Part shown: one piece after another, positions 9,252 to 17,591 of the stretch | Layout of the letters: each line of letters begins with the position of its first letter | Position numbering within the stretch: position 1 is the first letter of the stretch | NCBI RefSeq assembly: GCF_014641075.1 | Contig: NZ_BMHP01000002.1 | Coordinates: 806,001-870,000, forward strand | DNA: 64,000 nt | Direction of reading: 5' to 3' | Source of the DNA: Paenibacillus nasutitermitis | GTDB lineage: Bacteria; Bacillota; Bacilli; Paenibacillales; Paenibacillaceae | Translations under genes and position numbers: made by a program | Notes under the pieces: model-generated | What the model was told of the DNA's origin: nothing | Databases searched by the model: none | Seen by the model: only the letters and a program-made list of their open reading frames with translations

Positions 9252-9764
9252 CTACTCTTTCTTGAAAAAATCTTGCAACGCGGCCAAACGGGGATCGATA
9301 ACATCCTTCGAGCATCCGCAATTTTCAACATTCAAGTTGGTTCCGCAAGTGTGGCAAAGTCCTTTGCAGTCTTCGTCGCACAGCGGGATGAAAGGCAGGG
9401 AGAGAAGCATCGTTTCTTCAACAATCGGATCAAGATCCACGCTGTCCTCTTCAACCGCAATAATTTCTTCTTCATTTTCAAGATTTTCAATTTTAGCTTT
9501 AGCCGGCTTGAAACGTTCATGAAAAGGAACAGTAATCTGTTCCTTCACAGGTTCCAAGCAGCGCGAGCATGCGAATTCGACTTCAACGGACAGCTTGCCC
9601 TCCACATGAGCGATACCGTCCGTCGCGGTGGCCGTCAAATCAACTTCAAGCGGACTTGCGCTGATGACGTCACTGCGGACCTGCTGAAGCCAATCGGCAT
9701 TTAAGCTCTCGCGTATCGGAACCGATGTCCCTTTGGACAAAAATTCACGAAGTTGAATCTTCAT
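9252..9764 (-). CDS. DUF177 (YceD-type) protein
   Basis: The 170-residue acidic protein belongs to the DUF177 family, nearly always encoded before rpmF and linked in other organisms to 23S rRNA or ribosome assembly; the exact role is not settled. Visible features are a CSRC pair in the middle, an acidic stretch (ENLENEEEIIAVEED) and a C-terminal cluster of Cys pairs (CDEDC, CHTC, CGC), which look able to bind metal. The ATG at 9764 has GGGGTGATCC before it; an upstream GTG/ATG frame extension is less likely. The Bacillus counterpart is ylbN. Confidence 0.88.
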   Translation of the reverse strand: MKIQLREFLSKGTSVPIRESLNADWLQQVRSDVISASPLEVDLTATATDGIAHVEGKLSVEVEFACSRCLEPVKEQITVPFHERFKPAKAKIENLENEEEIIAVEEDSVDLDPIVEETMLLSLPFIPLCDEDCKGLCHTCGTNLNVENCGCSKDVIDPRLAALQDFFKKE

Positions 9765-9790
9765 AGGATCACCCCAAACAAACAAAGTTT

Positions 9791-9820
9791 ATTATATCGA
9801 TTTTTGAATCGTTTTGTCAA
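9791..9820 (-). promoter_or_regulatory. Sigma-A promoter of DUF177-rpmF
   Basis: Perfect consensus hexamers TTGACA (9820-9815) and TATAAT (9796-9791) with an 18-base spacer lie just upstream of the DUF177 gene. The -35 is shared, on the opposite strand, with the divergent tmcAL promoter. Confidence 0.85.
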
Positions 9821-9842
9821 CAATTTAACTCCATGATATAGT
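9814..9842 (+). promoter_or_regulatory. Sigma-A promoter of tmcAL (ylbM)
   Basis: TTGTCA (9814-9819), a 17-base spacer and TATAGT (9837-9842) lie 36 bases before the tmcAL start. The -35 overlaps five of six bases of the opposing rpmF-operon -35, so polymerase could hardly bind both at once. Confidence 0.65.
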
Positions 9843-9877
9843 GAAAATTATACATGGAAATGAACGGAGGGTCCAAT

Positions 9878-11134
9878 ATGCGTACAGTCGGCCTCATCGT
9901 GGAATATAATCCGTTCCATAATGGACATTATTATCATTTACAACAATCCGCAAAAATAACGAAGGCGGATGCGGTTGTTGCCGTGATGAGCGGAAATTTT
10001 TTGCAGCGCGGAGAGCCTGCGCTGCTGGATAAATGGACGCGGACCGAGATGGCGCTGCGCGGAGGCTGCGACCTGGTAATCGAGCTGCCTGTCGCTTATT
10101 CCACGCAAGCGGCGGAATGGTTCGCCTACGGAGCCGTTGCGCTGCTCGGCGCGACAGGTGTTGTGGACGCCTTGTGCTTCGGGAGCGAAGCCGGCGAGAT
10201 CGGTCCGCTGCGCCGCATTGCCCGCATGCTAGCGCATGAGCCGGAGCCATTTGCGCGTCTTATGGCGGATACACTGGGACGCGGCGCCAGCTACCCCGCT
10301 GCTTATAGCGAGGCGGTACGCCTCTATATGGCGCAGGCGGGCGACCATGAGGCAGCCGCCTTTCCGCTGGAGCAGCCCAACAATACGCTTGGGCTGCATT
10401 ATCTGCTGGCGCTTGAACGGCTGGGCAGCCGCATCGAGCCCCACACAATCCGCCGCGAGAAAGCCGGATATTCGCAATCGGATATCACCGATGGCGAGAT
10501 TGCCAGCGCTACGGCAATCCGCAGGCTGGTGGCACAGCAGGGCGCGCCGGATGACGCCGCCCCTTATGTTCCACGGGCCACCATGGACCTGCTGCAGCGG
10601 GATTATGCCGCAGGACGTGGCCCTGTCAGCTGGTCCTCTTTTGCCCGGCCGCTGTTTCACAAGCTGATGTGCGAGTCCGCCGGCTCGCTTGCGGATTATC
10701 ATGAAATGAGCGAAGGTCTCCAGCACAGGCTCAAACGTTCAGTAAGCACCCTGAGCAGCCTGGAAGTCGAACCCCTTCTGGAAGCCCTCAAGACGCGCCG
10801 TTATACGCGGACGAAGCTTCAGCGCATGCTGCTCGCCGTTCTGCTGGGACACCGCAAGGCGGATCTGTCGCCGGATCGCTTGCAAAGCGGAATCCAGTAT
10901 ATACGGGTTCTGGGATTTACGGGCAAAGGACGCGAGCTGCTCAAGAAAATGAAAACAACGGCCAGTCTGCCCATTCTGCACAGCGCGGCAAGGCCGCCTG
11001 AGCCATACCCTTACCTGGAGCTTGACGTGCAGGCTACTGCCGCCTATACGCTCGCCAGGACCAATACCTCCGCCCGCGATTGTTTCCGTGATTATTACCA
11101 GAAGCCGATTGTACTGGCCGAAGGTACATTCTAA
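9878..11134 (+). CDS. tmcAL: tRNA(Met) cytidine acetate ligase TmcAL (YlbM)
   Basis: TmcAL activates acetate with ATP and acetylates cytidine 34 of elongator tRNA-Met. The 418-residue protein begins MRTVGLIVEYNPFHNGHYYH, a nucleotidyltransferase-type N-terminus with the HxGH-like NPFHNGH motif. Further motifs are VMSGNFLQRGEPALLDKW and LCFGSEAG. The ATG at 9878 follows AACGGAGGG; an earlier in-frame ATG at 9854 lacks a site. As in B. subtilis it diverges from the rpmF operon. The C-terminal half is basic and Arg-rich, fitting tRNA binding. Confidence 0.92.
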   Translation: MRTVGLIVEYNPFHNGHYYHLQQSAKITKADAVVAVMSGNFLQRGEPALLDKWTRTEMALRGGCDLVIELPVAYSTQAAEWFAYGAVALLGATGVVDALCFGSEAGEIGPLRRIARMLAHEPEPFARLMADTLGRGASYPAAYSEAVRLYMAQAGDHEAAAFPLEQPNNTLGLHYLLALERLGSRIEPHTIRREKAGYSQSDITDGEIASATAIRRLVAQQGAPDDAAPYVPRATMDLLQRDYAAGRGPVSWSSFARPLFHKLMCESAGSLADYHEMSEGLQHRLKRSVSTLSSLEVEPLLEALKTRRYTRTKLQRMLLAVLLGHRKADLSPDRLQSGIQYIRVLGFTGKGRELLKKMKTTASLPILHSAARPPEPYPYLELDVQATAAYTLARTNTSARDCFRDYYQKPIVLAEGTF

Positions 11135-11189
11135 AACCGGAAATGTGCCGGATCACGTTCTTCGCCCGTTGTCCTTATGGACAGACAGG

Positions 11190-11217
11190 TCTATTTCGGA
11201 CAAGGCCAGCGTACAAT
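11190..11217 (+). promoter_or_regulatory. Candidate sigma-E (sporulation) promoter of ylbJ
   Basis: TCTATT, a 14-base spacer and CGTACAAT match the mother-cell sigma-E pattern (about ATATT, 14 bases, CATACAAT) at most positions and lie 50 bases upstream of ylbJ. In B. subtilis ylbJ is known to be sigma-E controlled, which supports the reading. Confidence 0.5.
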
Positions 11218-11267
11218 GTAGTGGCTGTTTGTGTCCGGCTACTATACCTGTAATGGAGTGGAGTCCC

Positions 11268-12452
11268 ATGAAAAGAACACTGCTGTTCGCCTTTCTGTCC
11301 ATCCTGCTCGTCGGAGCGATTATTTATCGTCCCGGCGAAGCTTTTCAGGCTTCGTTGCAGGGTTTAACCATTTGGTGGAATATTGTTTTTCCCGGCCTGC
11401 TTCCATTCCTGTCCCTGCTGGAGCTGATGATGGCCTTTGGCGGCGTACATTTCATCGGCACCCTCATCAGCCCCCTGATGCAAAAACTGTTCAAGCTGCC
11501 TGGCGAAGCGGGCATGGCGATGGCTTTGGGCTGGACCGCCGGTTTTCCGTCAGGCGCTGAAGCCTCGGCAGCTCTTAGGCGCGGGACTGTCGTCTCCCGG
11601 CAAGAAGGACAGCGCCTGCTTGCGCTGTCGCACATGCCAAGCCCCCTCGTCATGCTGCTCGTAGTTGGAACCGGGTTCCTGAACCGGCCTGAATGGGGGC
11701 TCGTCATTGCCGCAGCCGTCTGGCTGGCGGCTCTTGTTGCCGGCCTTGTCCATGCCAGAGCCGCACACGAAGAAGTCAAGCCTGCAAGCGGGGCAAAGGA
11801 TACCGGTTCCTTGCTGCGCAGAGCTGCATCCGCCATGGCCGATGCCCGGAAAGCCGACGGAAGAACTTTCGGCAGAACGCTGGGCGATGCGGTCACGGAA
11901 TCCGTTTATAAGCTGATGGCCATCGGCGGGTTCATGATGATCTGCGCTGTCATTGTAAGACTGCTTGAACCGCTGATGCCGGCCTCACTGCCCGCTTATG
12001 TTCTGCCCGGCCTAATTGAAAGCCACATTGGGGCTTATGCGGCAGCTGTCTCCGATCAGGCAGGAGGACTCCCCTGGAATGCAGCGCTGATAGCCGCCAT
12101 ATTGAGCTTCGGTGGAATCAGTTCACTGTTTCAGGCCTCGAGCGCTGTATCGGGAACGGATCTCTCTCTTCGTCCTCTTGCCTTCATGCGCTGTATTCAA
12201 TCGGCATTAGCCTTCGCCGCGACGTTGGTTATCTGGAAGCCGCTGACCGCTATACTCCAGGTCATTCCTGACTCTATAACGACGATGGAACAGCCGGGCG
12301 GAACAGCCGGGTATCCCCTCCGTCAGGCGGTTCATGCCGGGGACCTGTTCAGCCTGTGGCCATTCATACCACGTATTATGCTGCTGTTTGCCGGACTCGT
12401 GCTTGTGCTTGTCCTCGTGTCTGTCATTGTCCCGCGCAGATGGACACGTTGA
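11268..12452 (+). CDS. ylbJ: Sporulation integral membrane protein YlbJ
   Basis: YlbJ is a polytopic membrane protein of the nucleoside-recognition (Gate) family needed for efficient spore formation in B. subtilis. The 394-residue protein has about eight hydrophobic segments, with Gate-like motifs GWTAGFPSGA and SFGGISSLFQA. An open frame extends 82 codons upstream into tmcAL, but the ATG at 11268 with GGAGTGGAG before it gives the expected length. It converges on coaD; only a weak CGCC/GGCG hairpin lies between them. Confidence 0.88.
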   Translation: MKRTLLFAFLSILLVGAIIYRPGEAFQASLQGLTIWWNIVFPGLLPFLSLLELMMAFGGVHFIGTLISPLMQKLFKLPGEAGMAMALGWTAGFPSGAEASAALRRGTVVSRQEGQRLLALSHMPSPLVMLLVVGTGFLNRPEWGLVIAAAVWLAALVAGLVHARAAHEEVKPASGAKDTGSLLRRAASAMADARKADGRTFGRTLGDAVTESVYKLMAIGGFMMICAVIVRLLEPLMPASLPAYVLPGLIESHIGAYAAAVSDQAGGLPWNAALIAAILSFGGISSLFQASSAVSGTDLSLRPLAFMRCIQSALAFAATLVIWKPLTAILQVIPDSITTMEQPGGTAGYPLRQAVHAGDLFSLWPFIPRIMLLFAGLVLVLVLVSVIVPRRWTR

Positions 12453-12501
12453 AAAAACGCCCTATATAGAACATAAGGCGGCATTTATGGAGTGAATGGA
12501 G

Positions 12502-13080
12502 TTACGTTTCTTTCTGCTTGTATTTCTCTGACAAGGCCCTTTCCACTTCGGGGGGGACCAGATCCTGCACCTTGCCGTGAAATTTGGCGATTTCTTTGAC
12601 GATACTGGAGCTCAGATACGAATATCTGGGATTGGTCATCATAAATATCGTTTCGATTTCGCCATCGAGCTGATGGTTGGTTGAAGCCAGCTGCAGCTCG
12701 TATTCGAAGTCGGTCACCGAGCGGATACCGCGGACAATGACATCCGCATTGCGCGAGCGCATAAAATGCACCAGCAGGTCGCGGAAGCTGTCAATGGACA
12801 CATTCGGCAAATCACGGGTGACTTCCGCAAGAAGCACCTTGCGCTCCTCTACGGAAAAAAGCGGGTTTTTGCTGGAATTGTTCAGCACTGCCACAATCAA
12901 ATGATCAAATTGCCTGGCTGCCCTATGTATAATGTCCATATGACCATAGGTAACAGGATCGAAGCTGCCCGGATATACAGCCACCCGCTGTCCGGCGATT
13001 GCTCCTGTAACCGGGATCACTGGGCTAATGAATGGTGTTTCGCCCTTTGAACCGGCTTCGGGATAAGATGAAAACGTCAT
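12502..13080 (-). CDS. coaD: Phosphopantetheine adenylyltransferase, with N-terminal extension
   Basis: CoaD transfers AMP to 4'-phosphopantetheine in CoA synthesis. The core has [16 protein letters not shown] (T/HxGH motif), [15 protein letters not shown] and [12 protein letters not shown]. The 192-residue reading is about 30 residues longer than usual. I kept the ATG at 13080 because GGAGGAG from the end of rsmD sits six bases before it. A GTG at 12984 would give the normal length but has no nearby ribosome binding site. It follows rsmD by three bases, the common rsmD-coaD pair. Confidence 0.9.
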   Translation of the reverse strand: MTFSSYPEAGSKGETPFISPVIPVTGAIAGQRVAVYPGSFDPVTYGHMDIIHRAARQFDHLIVAVLNNSSKNPLFSVEERKVLLAEVTRDLPNVSIDSFRDLLVHFMRSRNADVIVRGIRSVTDFEYELQLASTNHQLDGEIETIFMMTNPRYSYLSSSIVKEIAKFHGKVQDLVPPEVERALSEKYKQKET

Positions 13081-13083
13081 GCA

Positions 13084-13668
13084 TTACTCCTCCAATTGTC
13101 CAGTCGAACCGTCTGCCTGACGGTAGTTATAGATTGAAACGGCCGTATCCCCGTATTTCGAATGCTTGGCCTGTTCAAAATGGCCGATCACTTCCGGGTA
13201 CGAGTGTCCGGCATCATGCTCCACCACAATTACGGCATCCGCCGCAAGCATCGCCTCAGCGGACAGCTTTTCCATGATGACGTCCATATTCTTCATTTTA
13301 TAGGGCGGATCCAGAAATACAATCCGGAAAACCGATCCCCTTTTCGCAAGAGCCTTCAATGCGCGCAAGCTTTCATTGCGGTATATTTCGGCCTGCTCCT
13401 GAAAGCCTGAGGCTTGTACATTCCGCTTGATAACTTCGATGCTGCTCTGCTCCAAATCGACAAATACCGCATGCTCCGCCCCCCGGCTGAGAGCCTCAAT
13501 TCCAAGACCGCCTGTCCCGGCGAACAAATCAAGCGCCCAGCCCCCGTCAAAGTAAGGACCGATCATACTAAAGATCGCTTCCTTTACCTTGTCCGTGGTC
13601 GGACGCGTATTCATACCGGGAACCGCTTTTAAAGCACGGCCTTTAGCCGTACCTGCAATAACTCTCAA
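13084..13668 (-). CDS. rsmD: 16S rRNA (guanine-966-N2)-methyltransferase RsmD
   Basis: RsmD methylates G966 (E. coli numbering) of 16S rRNA. The 194-residue protein begins RVIAGTAKGR and has the SAM-binding DLFAGTGGLGIEALSRG and catalytic LDPPY motifs. The start is TTG at 13668, preceded by GGGGAAGG at good distance. It is co-transcribed with coaD. Confidence 0.94.
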   Translation of the reverse strand: MRVIAGTAKGRALKAVPGMNTRPTTDKVKEAIFSMIGPYFDGGWALDLFAGTGGLGIEALSRGAEHAVFVDLEQSSIEVIKRNVQASGFQEQAEIYRNESLRALKALAKRGSVFRIVFLDPPYKMKNMDVIMEKLSAEAMLAADAVIVVEHDAGHSYPEVIGHFEQAKHSKYGDTAVSIYNYRQADGSTGQLEE

Positions 13669-13711
13669 CTTTTCGACCTTCCCCTTTCGGTTATGCCCAT
13701 AGACTGCTGCT

Positions 13712-13740
13712 ATCTTAACATATTTTTCAGCAGTTGTTAA
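13712..13740 (-). promoter_or_regulatory. Candidate promoter of rsmD-coaD
   Basis: TTAACA (13740-13735), a 17-base spacer and TAAGAT (13717-13712) lie 44 bases upstream of the rsmD start. An ACTGCTG/CAGCAGT inverted repeat spans the same region. The match is moderate. Confidence 0.45.
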
Positions 13741-13757
13741 AGCGTTATCTAAGTGCC

Positions 13758-15311
13758 CTACATCCGCTCTGTAACGACCTTCGCCTGAAGAAATTGCAGC
13801 AGATAATCAGGTCCTCCCGCTTTGGAATCGGTCCCCGAAAGATCAAACCCGCCGAAAGGGTGCACGCCAACCAGCGCACCTGTACATTTACGGTTGAAAT
13901 AAAGATTACCGACATGAAACTTCTCACGGGCAAGCTCCAGATGCGCCCTGTTCCCCGAAAAGACAGAACCGGTCAAGCCGTAAGGCGTGCCATTGGCAAT
14001 CTCAAGCGCATGCGCGTAGTCGTCCGCTCGGATGACCACAAGAACAGGCCCGAATATTTCCTCCTGCGCGATTCGGGCCTGTGCATCTACCCCGGCTACA
14101 ACCGTCGGTCCTGCATAATAACCCTCAGACGGATCCAGTTGCTCCGCTCCGCCACAAACAATCGTTCCTTCTGCTGCCGCAAGCTCAATGTATGCGGCGA
14201 CTTTGTCGAAGGCGGCGCGGTCAATGACAGCTCCGACATTCGTGTCGAAGGCATCCGCCGGGCCTACTTTAAGCAGTCCGGCCCGCCTGACCACCTCCGC
14301 CAGAAATTCATCGTATACGCCTTGATGCACAATCGCTCTCGAGCAAGCCGAGCATTTCTGACCGCTGTAGCCGAATGCCGACTGCACAACCGCTACCGCC
14401 GCCTCGCCAATATCTGCACTGTCATCCACGATAATACCGTCTTTGCCGCCAAGCTCGGCCGTCACCCGCTTCAGCCAGCGCTGTCCCGGTCTGCGGAGAG
14501 CCGCTTTCTCATTGATGCCAAGTCCTACCTCCATTGAACCGGTAAAATTGATAAAACGAACAAGCGGATGGGTCACCATTTGATCGCCAAGCCGGCTCCC
14601 CGGGCACGGAACGTACTGTACGACGCCGCCAGGCAGTCCGGCTTCCTCCAGCAGCGAAACAAAATGGTAGGCGATTATGGGCGTTGCACTTGCCGGCTTA
14701 AGCACAACCGTATTGCCGCAGACGACAGCGGCAGCTGTCATGCCCGCCATGATGGCAAGCGGGAAGTTCCAGGGTGGAATAACAGCGCCTACGCCAAGCG
14801 GCATGTAGGACCATTCATTATGCTCGCAGGGATAGCTGACTAGCTTTGGCGGATGCAGCAGCAGCCGTTCGGCTTCAGAAGCATAATAATTCAGGAAATC
14901 GATCGCTTCTGCCGTTTCCACATCCGCTTCCACCCAGGTTTTTCCGGCTTCATAGACTAGCCATGCCGAGAACCAGTGCCTGCGTCTGCGCATCAGCGCC
15001 GCCGCTTTGTAGAGCATGCCGATTCGGAATAGAGGCTTCTCAAGCTGCCAGATGGTGTAAGCCGCCGATGCCCCTTCAATCGCCTGGTCCATCAGCGAAT
15101 GGTCGGCTTGGGACACATAACCAGTAATCTGCGCATGCCTGGAGGGATTTATCGAAGGCTGCGGATTTCCTGCAGTGATGCGTTTGCCGTTAATGACCAG
15201 CGGATAATGTTTCCCCCACTCGGCCTTTACAGAAGCAAGAGCTTCCATAAAAGTCTGCCGGTTGTGATCGAGCGCAAAATTGGTAAACGGTTCGTTGCGG
15301 AAGGGTTCCAT
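13758..15311 (-). CDS. rocA: 1-pyrroline-5-carboxylate dehydrogenase
   Basis: This NAD-dependent enzyme oxidises P5C/glutamate semialdehyde to glutamate, the final step of proline and arginine breakdown. The 517-residue protein has the aldehyde dehydrogenase motifs PWNFPLA, FTGSMEVG, general-base Glu in VTAELGGKDG and catalytic Cys in GYSGQKCSACSR, plus the C-terminal HPFGGFDLSGT. Length is typical of RocA/PruA. It diverges from the proline dehydrogenase gene, whose product supplies its substrate. The ribosome binding site AAAGGGGGC is about 12 bases from the ATG. Confidence 0.93.
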   Translation of the reverse strand: MEPFRNEPFTNFALDHNRQTFMEALASVKAEWGKHYPLVINGKRITAGNPQPSINPSRHAQITGYVSQADHSLMDQAIEGASAAYTIWQLEKPLFRIGMLYKAAALMRRRRHWFSAWLVYEAGKTWVEADVETAEAIDFLNYYASEAERLLLHPPKLVSYPCEHNEWSYMPLGVGAVIPPWNFPLAIMAGMTAAAVVCGNTVVLKPASATPIIAYHFVSLLEEAGLPGGVVQYVPCPGSRLGDQMVTHPLVRFINFTGSMEVGLGINEKAALRRPGQRWLKRVTAELGGKDGIIVDDSADIGEAAVAVVQSAFGYSGQKCSACSRAIVHQGVYDEFLAEVVRRAGLLKVGPADAFDTNVGAVIDRAAFDKVAAYIELAAAEGTIVCGGAEQLDPSEGYYAGPTVVAGVDAQARIAQEEIFGPVLVVIRADDYAHALEIANGTPYGLTGSVFSGNRAHLELAREKFHVGNLYFNRKCTGALVGVHPFGGFDLSGTDSKAGGPDYLLQFLQAKVVTERM

Positions 15312-15462
15312 CTGTTTTAAGCCGCCCCCTTTAAAATAGCAATTCTTGCCTTACATGAATACAAGCAGTCCCGGTCGAAATTACTTTGTTTTTGATGGTT
15401 TTATTGCCATGCTGTCGGTGCATATGGTCTATATATAAGCATGATGACCGGTAAAAATGACA

Positions 15463-15504
15463 GCTTGCTGGCAAACGAAAGAGCATGCAAGCATGCGGTT
15501 TTTT
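15463..15504 (+). promoter_or_regulatory. Possible attenuator in the proline dehydrogenase leader
   Basis: GCATGC-AA-GCATGC followed by GGTTTTTT (15483-15504) can form a small terminator-like hairpin 30 bases before the gene. Upstream GCTTGC (15463-15468) can instead pair with GCAAGC (15487-15492), which would break the hairpin. The stems are short, so this is tentative. Confidence 0.3.
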
Positions 15505-15532
15505 CGGCTCATGGCGTGAAAGGAGTGATGAA

Positions 15533-16465
15533 ATGGACATCGGGACCCGGTTGTTCCGCACGGCACTGCTCGGTCTTGCCGGCAATCGTGCGGCACGGGC
15601 ACTCTCAGAACGGTACGGAATGAAGCTGGGGGCCAGCCGGTTTGTCGCAGGCGAAACGATGGAAGAAGCTATTGCCCAGGCCAAACGGCTGAATGCGGAA
15701 GGCATTGCTGTCACGTTGGATTTTCTTGGAGAAAGCGTAAGCAGCCTCGAGGAAGCCCAAGTAAGCGAGCGTAGTTATAAGGAATTGATCCGGATGATCT
15801 CGCACGAAGGCATCAACGGCAATGTATCTTTGAAGCCGACCCAGTTTGGCCTGGCACTGGACCGCAAGGCATGCGAAGAAGGCATCCGTGCAGTTGTAAA
15901 TGAAGCTGCCGGACACGGCCTTTTTGTCCGGCTGGATATGGAGGACAGTCCCTGGACCGATGCCACGATCCAGATCGTCCAGATGCTTCAGGATGAAGGC
16001 TTTTCCAATGTCGGAACGGTCATTCAAGCCTATCTGTACCGCAGCGGCCGCGATGTTCAAGCCATGACGGCCAATAAAATGAATCTTCGGCTTGTAAAAG
16101 GCGCTTATAAGGAATCGCGCCGAATTGCTTTTGAGTCCAAGCAAGAAGTGGACGATAATATGCGGCGTTTGATTAAAGCAAGGCTGGACAGCGGCATTTA
16201 TACAGCGATCGCTACGCATGATCAGCGCATCATCAGGTGGGTCCAGTCCTATACGCGCATGCGTGCGATACCCCGAAGCAAATTCGAATTTCAAATGCTA
16301 TACGGCATTCGCAACCCTCTGCAGCGCTCTCTGGCCAGGGAAGGTTACAAGGTCCGCAGCTATGTCCCCTTCGGCCGCAGCTGGTACCCTTATTTCGTCA
16401 GACGGCTGGCGGAGCGTCCGGCAAATGTCATGTTTGTCGTAAAAAGTGTCGTTTGGCGCAATTAA
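15533..16465 (+). CDS. Proline dehydrogenase (monofunctional, PutB/FadM type)
   Basis: The enzyme is an FAD protein that oxidises L-proline to P5C. The 310-residue protein shows conserved PRODH motifs: GNVSLKPTQFGL, RLDMEDS, TVIQAYLYR, RLVKGAYKES and, near the end, FQMLYGIR and SYVPFGRSWYPYFVRRLAERP. Start ATG 15533 is preceded by AAAGGAGTGATGAA; a longer frame from 15485 lacks a site. It sits between a divergent P5C dehydrogenase and arginase. Confidence 0.93.
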   Translation: MDIGTRLFRTALLGLAGNRAARALSERYGMKLGASRFVAGETMEEAIAQAKRLNAEGIAVTLDFLGESVSSLEEAQVSERSYKELIRMISHEGINGNVSLKPTQFGLALDRKACEEGIRAVVNEAAGHGLFVRLDMEDSPWTDATIQIVQMLQDEGFSNVGTVIQAYLYRSGRDVQAMTANKMNLRLVKGAYKESRRIAFESKQEVDDNMRRLIKARLDSGIYTAIATHDQRIIRWVQSYTRMRAIPRSKFEFQMLYGIRNPLQRSLAREGYKVRSYVPFGRSWYPYFVRRLAERPANVMFVVKSVVWRN

Positions 16466-16504
16466 GCCGAAAAAGGCTCGATGCATTGGACTGGGGGACT
16501 CAAG

Positions 16505-17407
16505 ATGTTGCAAAAACAGGTAGCCATCCTCCCTGTTCCCTTTGATTGGGGGGCCAGCCGCCGGGGGGCAGCCGGGGGACCTCAGGCCGTTATTCTCGCC
16601 GGGTTGGAGCAAAAGCTGCAGCAGCTGGGGTTGAACTATTCCCTTCATCGCGAATTTCATCTGCAAGATCCTCCTGCGGACCGGCGCAGCTCGAAACGAA
16701 TGAAGCATTGGGGCCGTGTTCATGATATGAGCCTTGCAGTATCCGGGGAAATCGCAAGGCTTGTGTCCTGTGGATACTTCCCGCTAACGCTCGGGGGCGA
16801 TCACAGTATAGCCATGGGCACCATTGCGGGGCTTACAGAACATAAACAACGGCTCGGCGTTATCTGGATCGACGCCCATGCCGACCTGAACACGCCCCGC
16901 ACATCTCCCTCGGGCAATCTGCACGGCATGAGCCTGGCCGCAGGCCTGGGGCATGGCGACTCCCGATTTACCCGGCTCCGCGGCTTCAGTCCCAAGCTCC
17001 AGCCTGGCCGTATTGTGCTGGTTGGAGCGAGGCAGCTCGATGAAGGAGAGAAGCAGTTAATCCGTACGCTCGGAGTTACCTGTTTCACCATGCAGGATAT
17101 CGATAGGCTGGGGATGGCCCGTGTCATGGAGCAGACGATCCGAATTGCCTCAAACGGATCGGACGGCATCCATGTCAGCTTTGACATCGACTGTATCGAT
17201 CCTGGCGAAGCGCCGGGGACCGGAACGCCGGTCAGAGGCGGTCTAAGCTACCGGGAAGCGCATTTGGCTATGGAAATGTTAGCGGAAACCGGGGCTGTAA
17301 CATCAGCGGACATGGTTGAAGTTAATCCCCTGCTGGATCCTTCCAGCGGGACGGCAAGGCTTGCCGTGGAGCTGATCGGCTCCCTTCTGGGAGAGCGGAT
17401 CCTTTAA
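16505..17407 (+). CDS. rocF: Arginase
   Basis: Arginase splits arginine to ornithine and urea with a di-manganese centre. The 300-residue protein has the three ureohydrolase metal motifs: GGDHSIAMG, DAHADLNT and SFDIDCIDP, plus SGNLHGM. RocF-type arginase is favoured over agmatinase by the NTPRTSPSGNLHGM stretch and the length, but substrate cannot be proven. It follows proline dehydrogenase by 39 bases with GGGGGA before ATG 16505. Ornithine aminotransferase, which would join the two routes, is not in the window. Confidence 0.88.
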   Translation: MLQKQVAILPVPFDWGASRRGAAGGPQAVILAGLEQKLQQLGLNYSLHREFHLQDPPADRRSSKRMKHWGRVHDMSLAVSGEIARLVSCGYFPLTLGGDHSIAMGTIAGLTEHKQRLGVIWIDAHADLNTPRTSPSGNLHGMSLAAGLGHGDSRFTRLRGFSPKLQPGRIVLVGARQLDEGEKQLIRTLGVTCFTMQDIDRLGMARVMEQTIRIASNGSDGIHVSFDIDCIDPGEAPGTGTPVRGGLSYREAHLAMEMLAETGAVTSADMVEVNPLLDPSSGTARLAVELIGSLLGERIL

Positions 17408-17591
17408 GGAAGTTTTGCACGATCTCCGACGCGGAACCATACTGGCCGGCGTGCGATGCAAGAATGAATCGCGGATGATAAGCGTCGATACCGGCCGCGG
17501 GCCAAAAAACCGCTTGTCCTTGTGCGCATGAAGGGCGCAAAGACAAACGGTCTATTGAGGATCAAGCTGTCCTGGTTCGATTTACATAAGT

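Noticed and set aside
12453..12501. Terminator between ylbJ and coaD
   Set aside because: Only a four-base CGCC/GGCG stem with a long loop; too weak to call.
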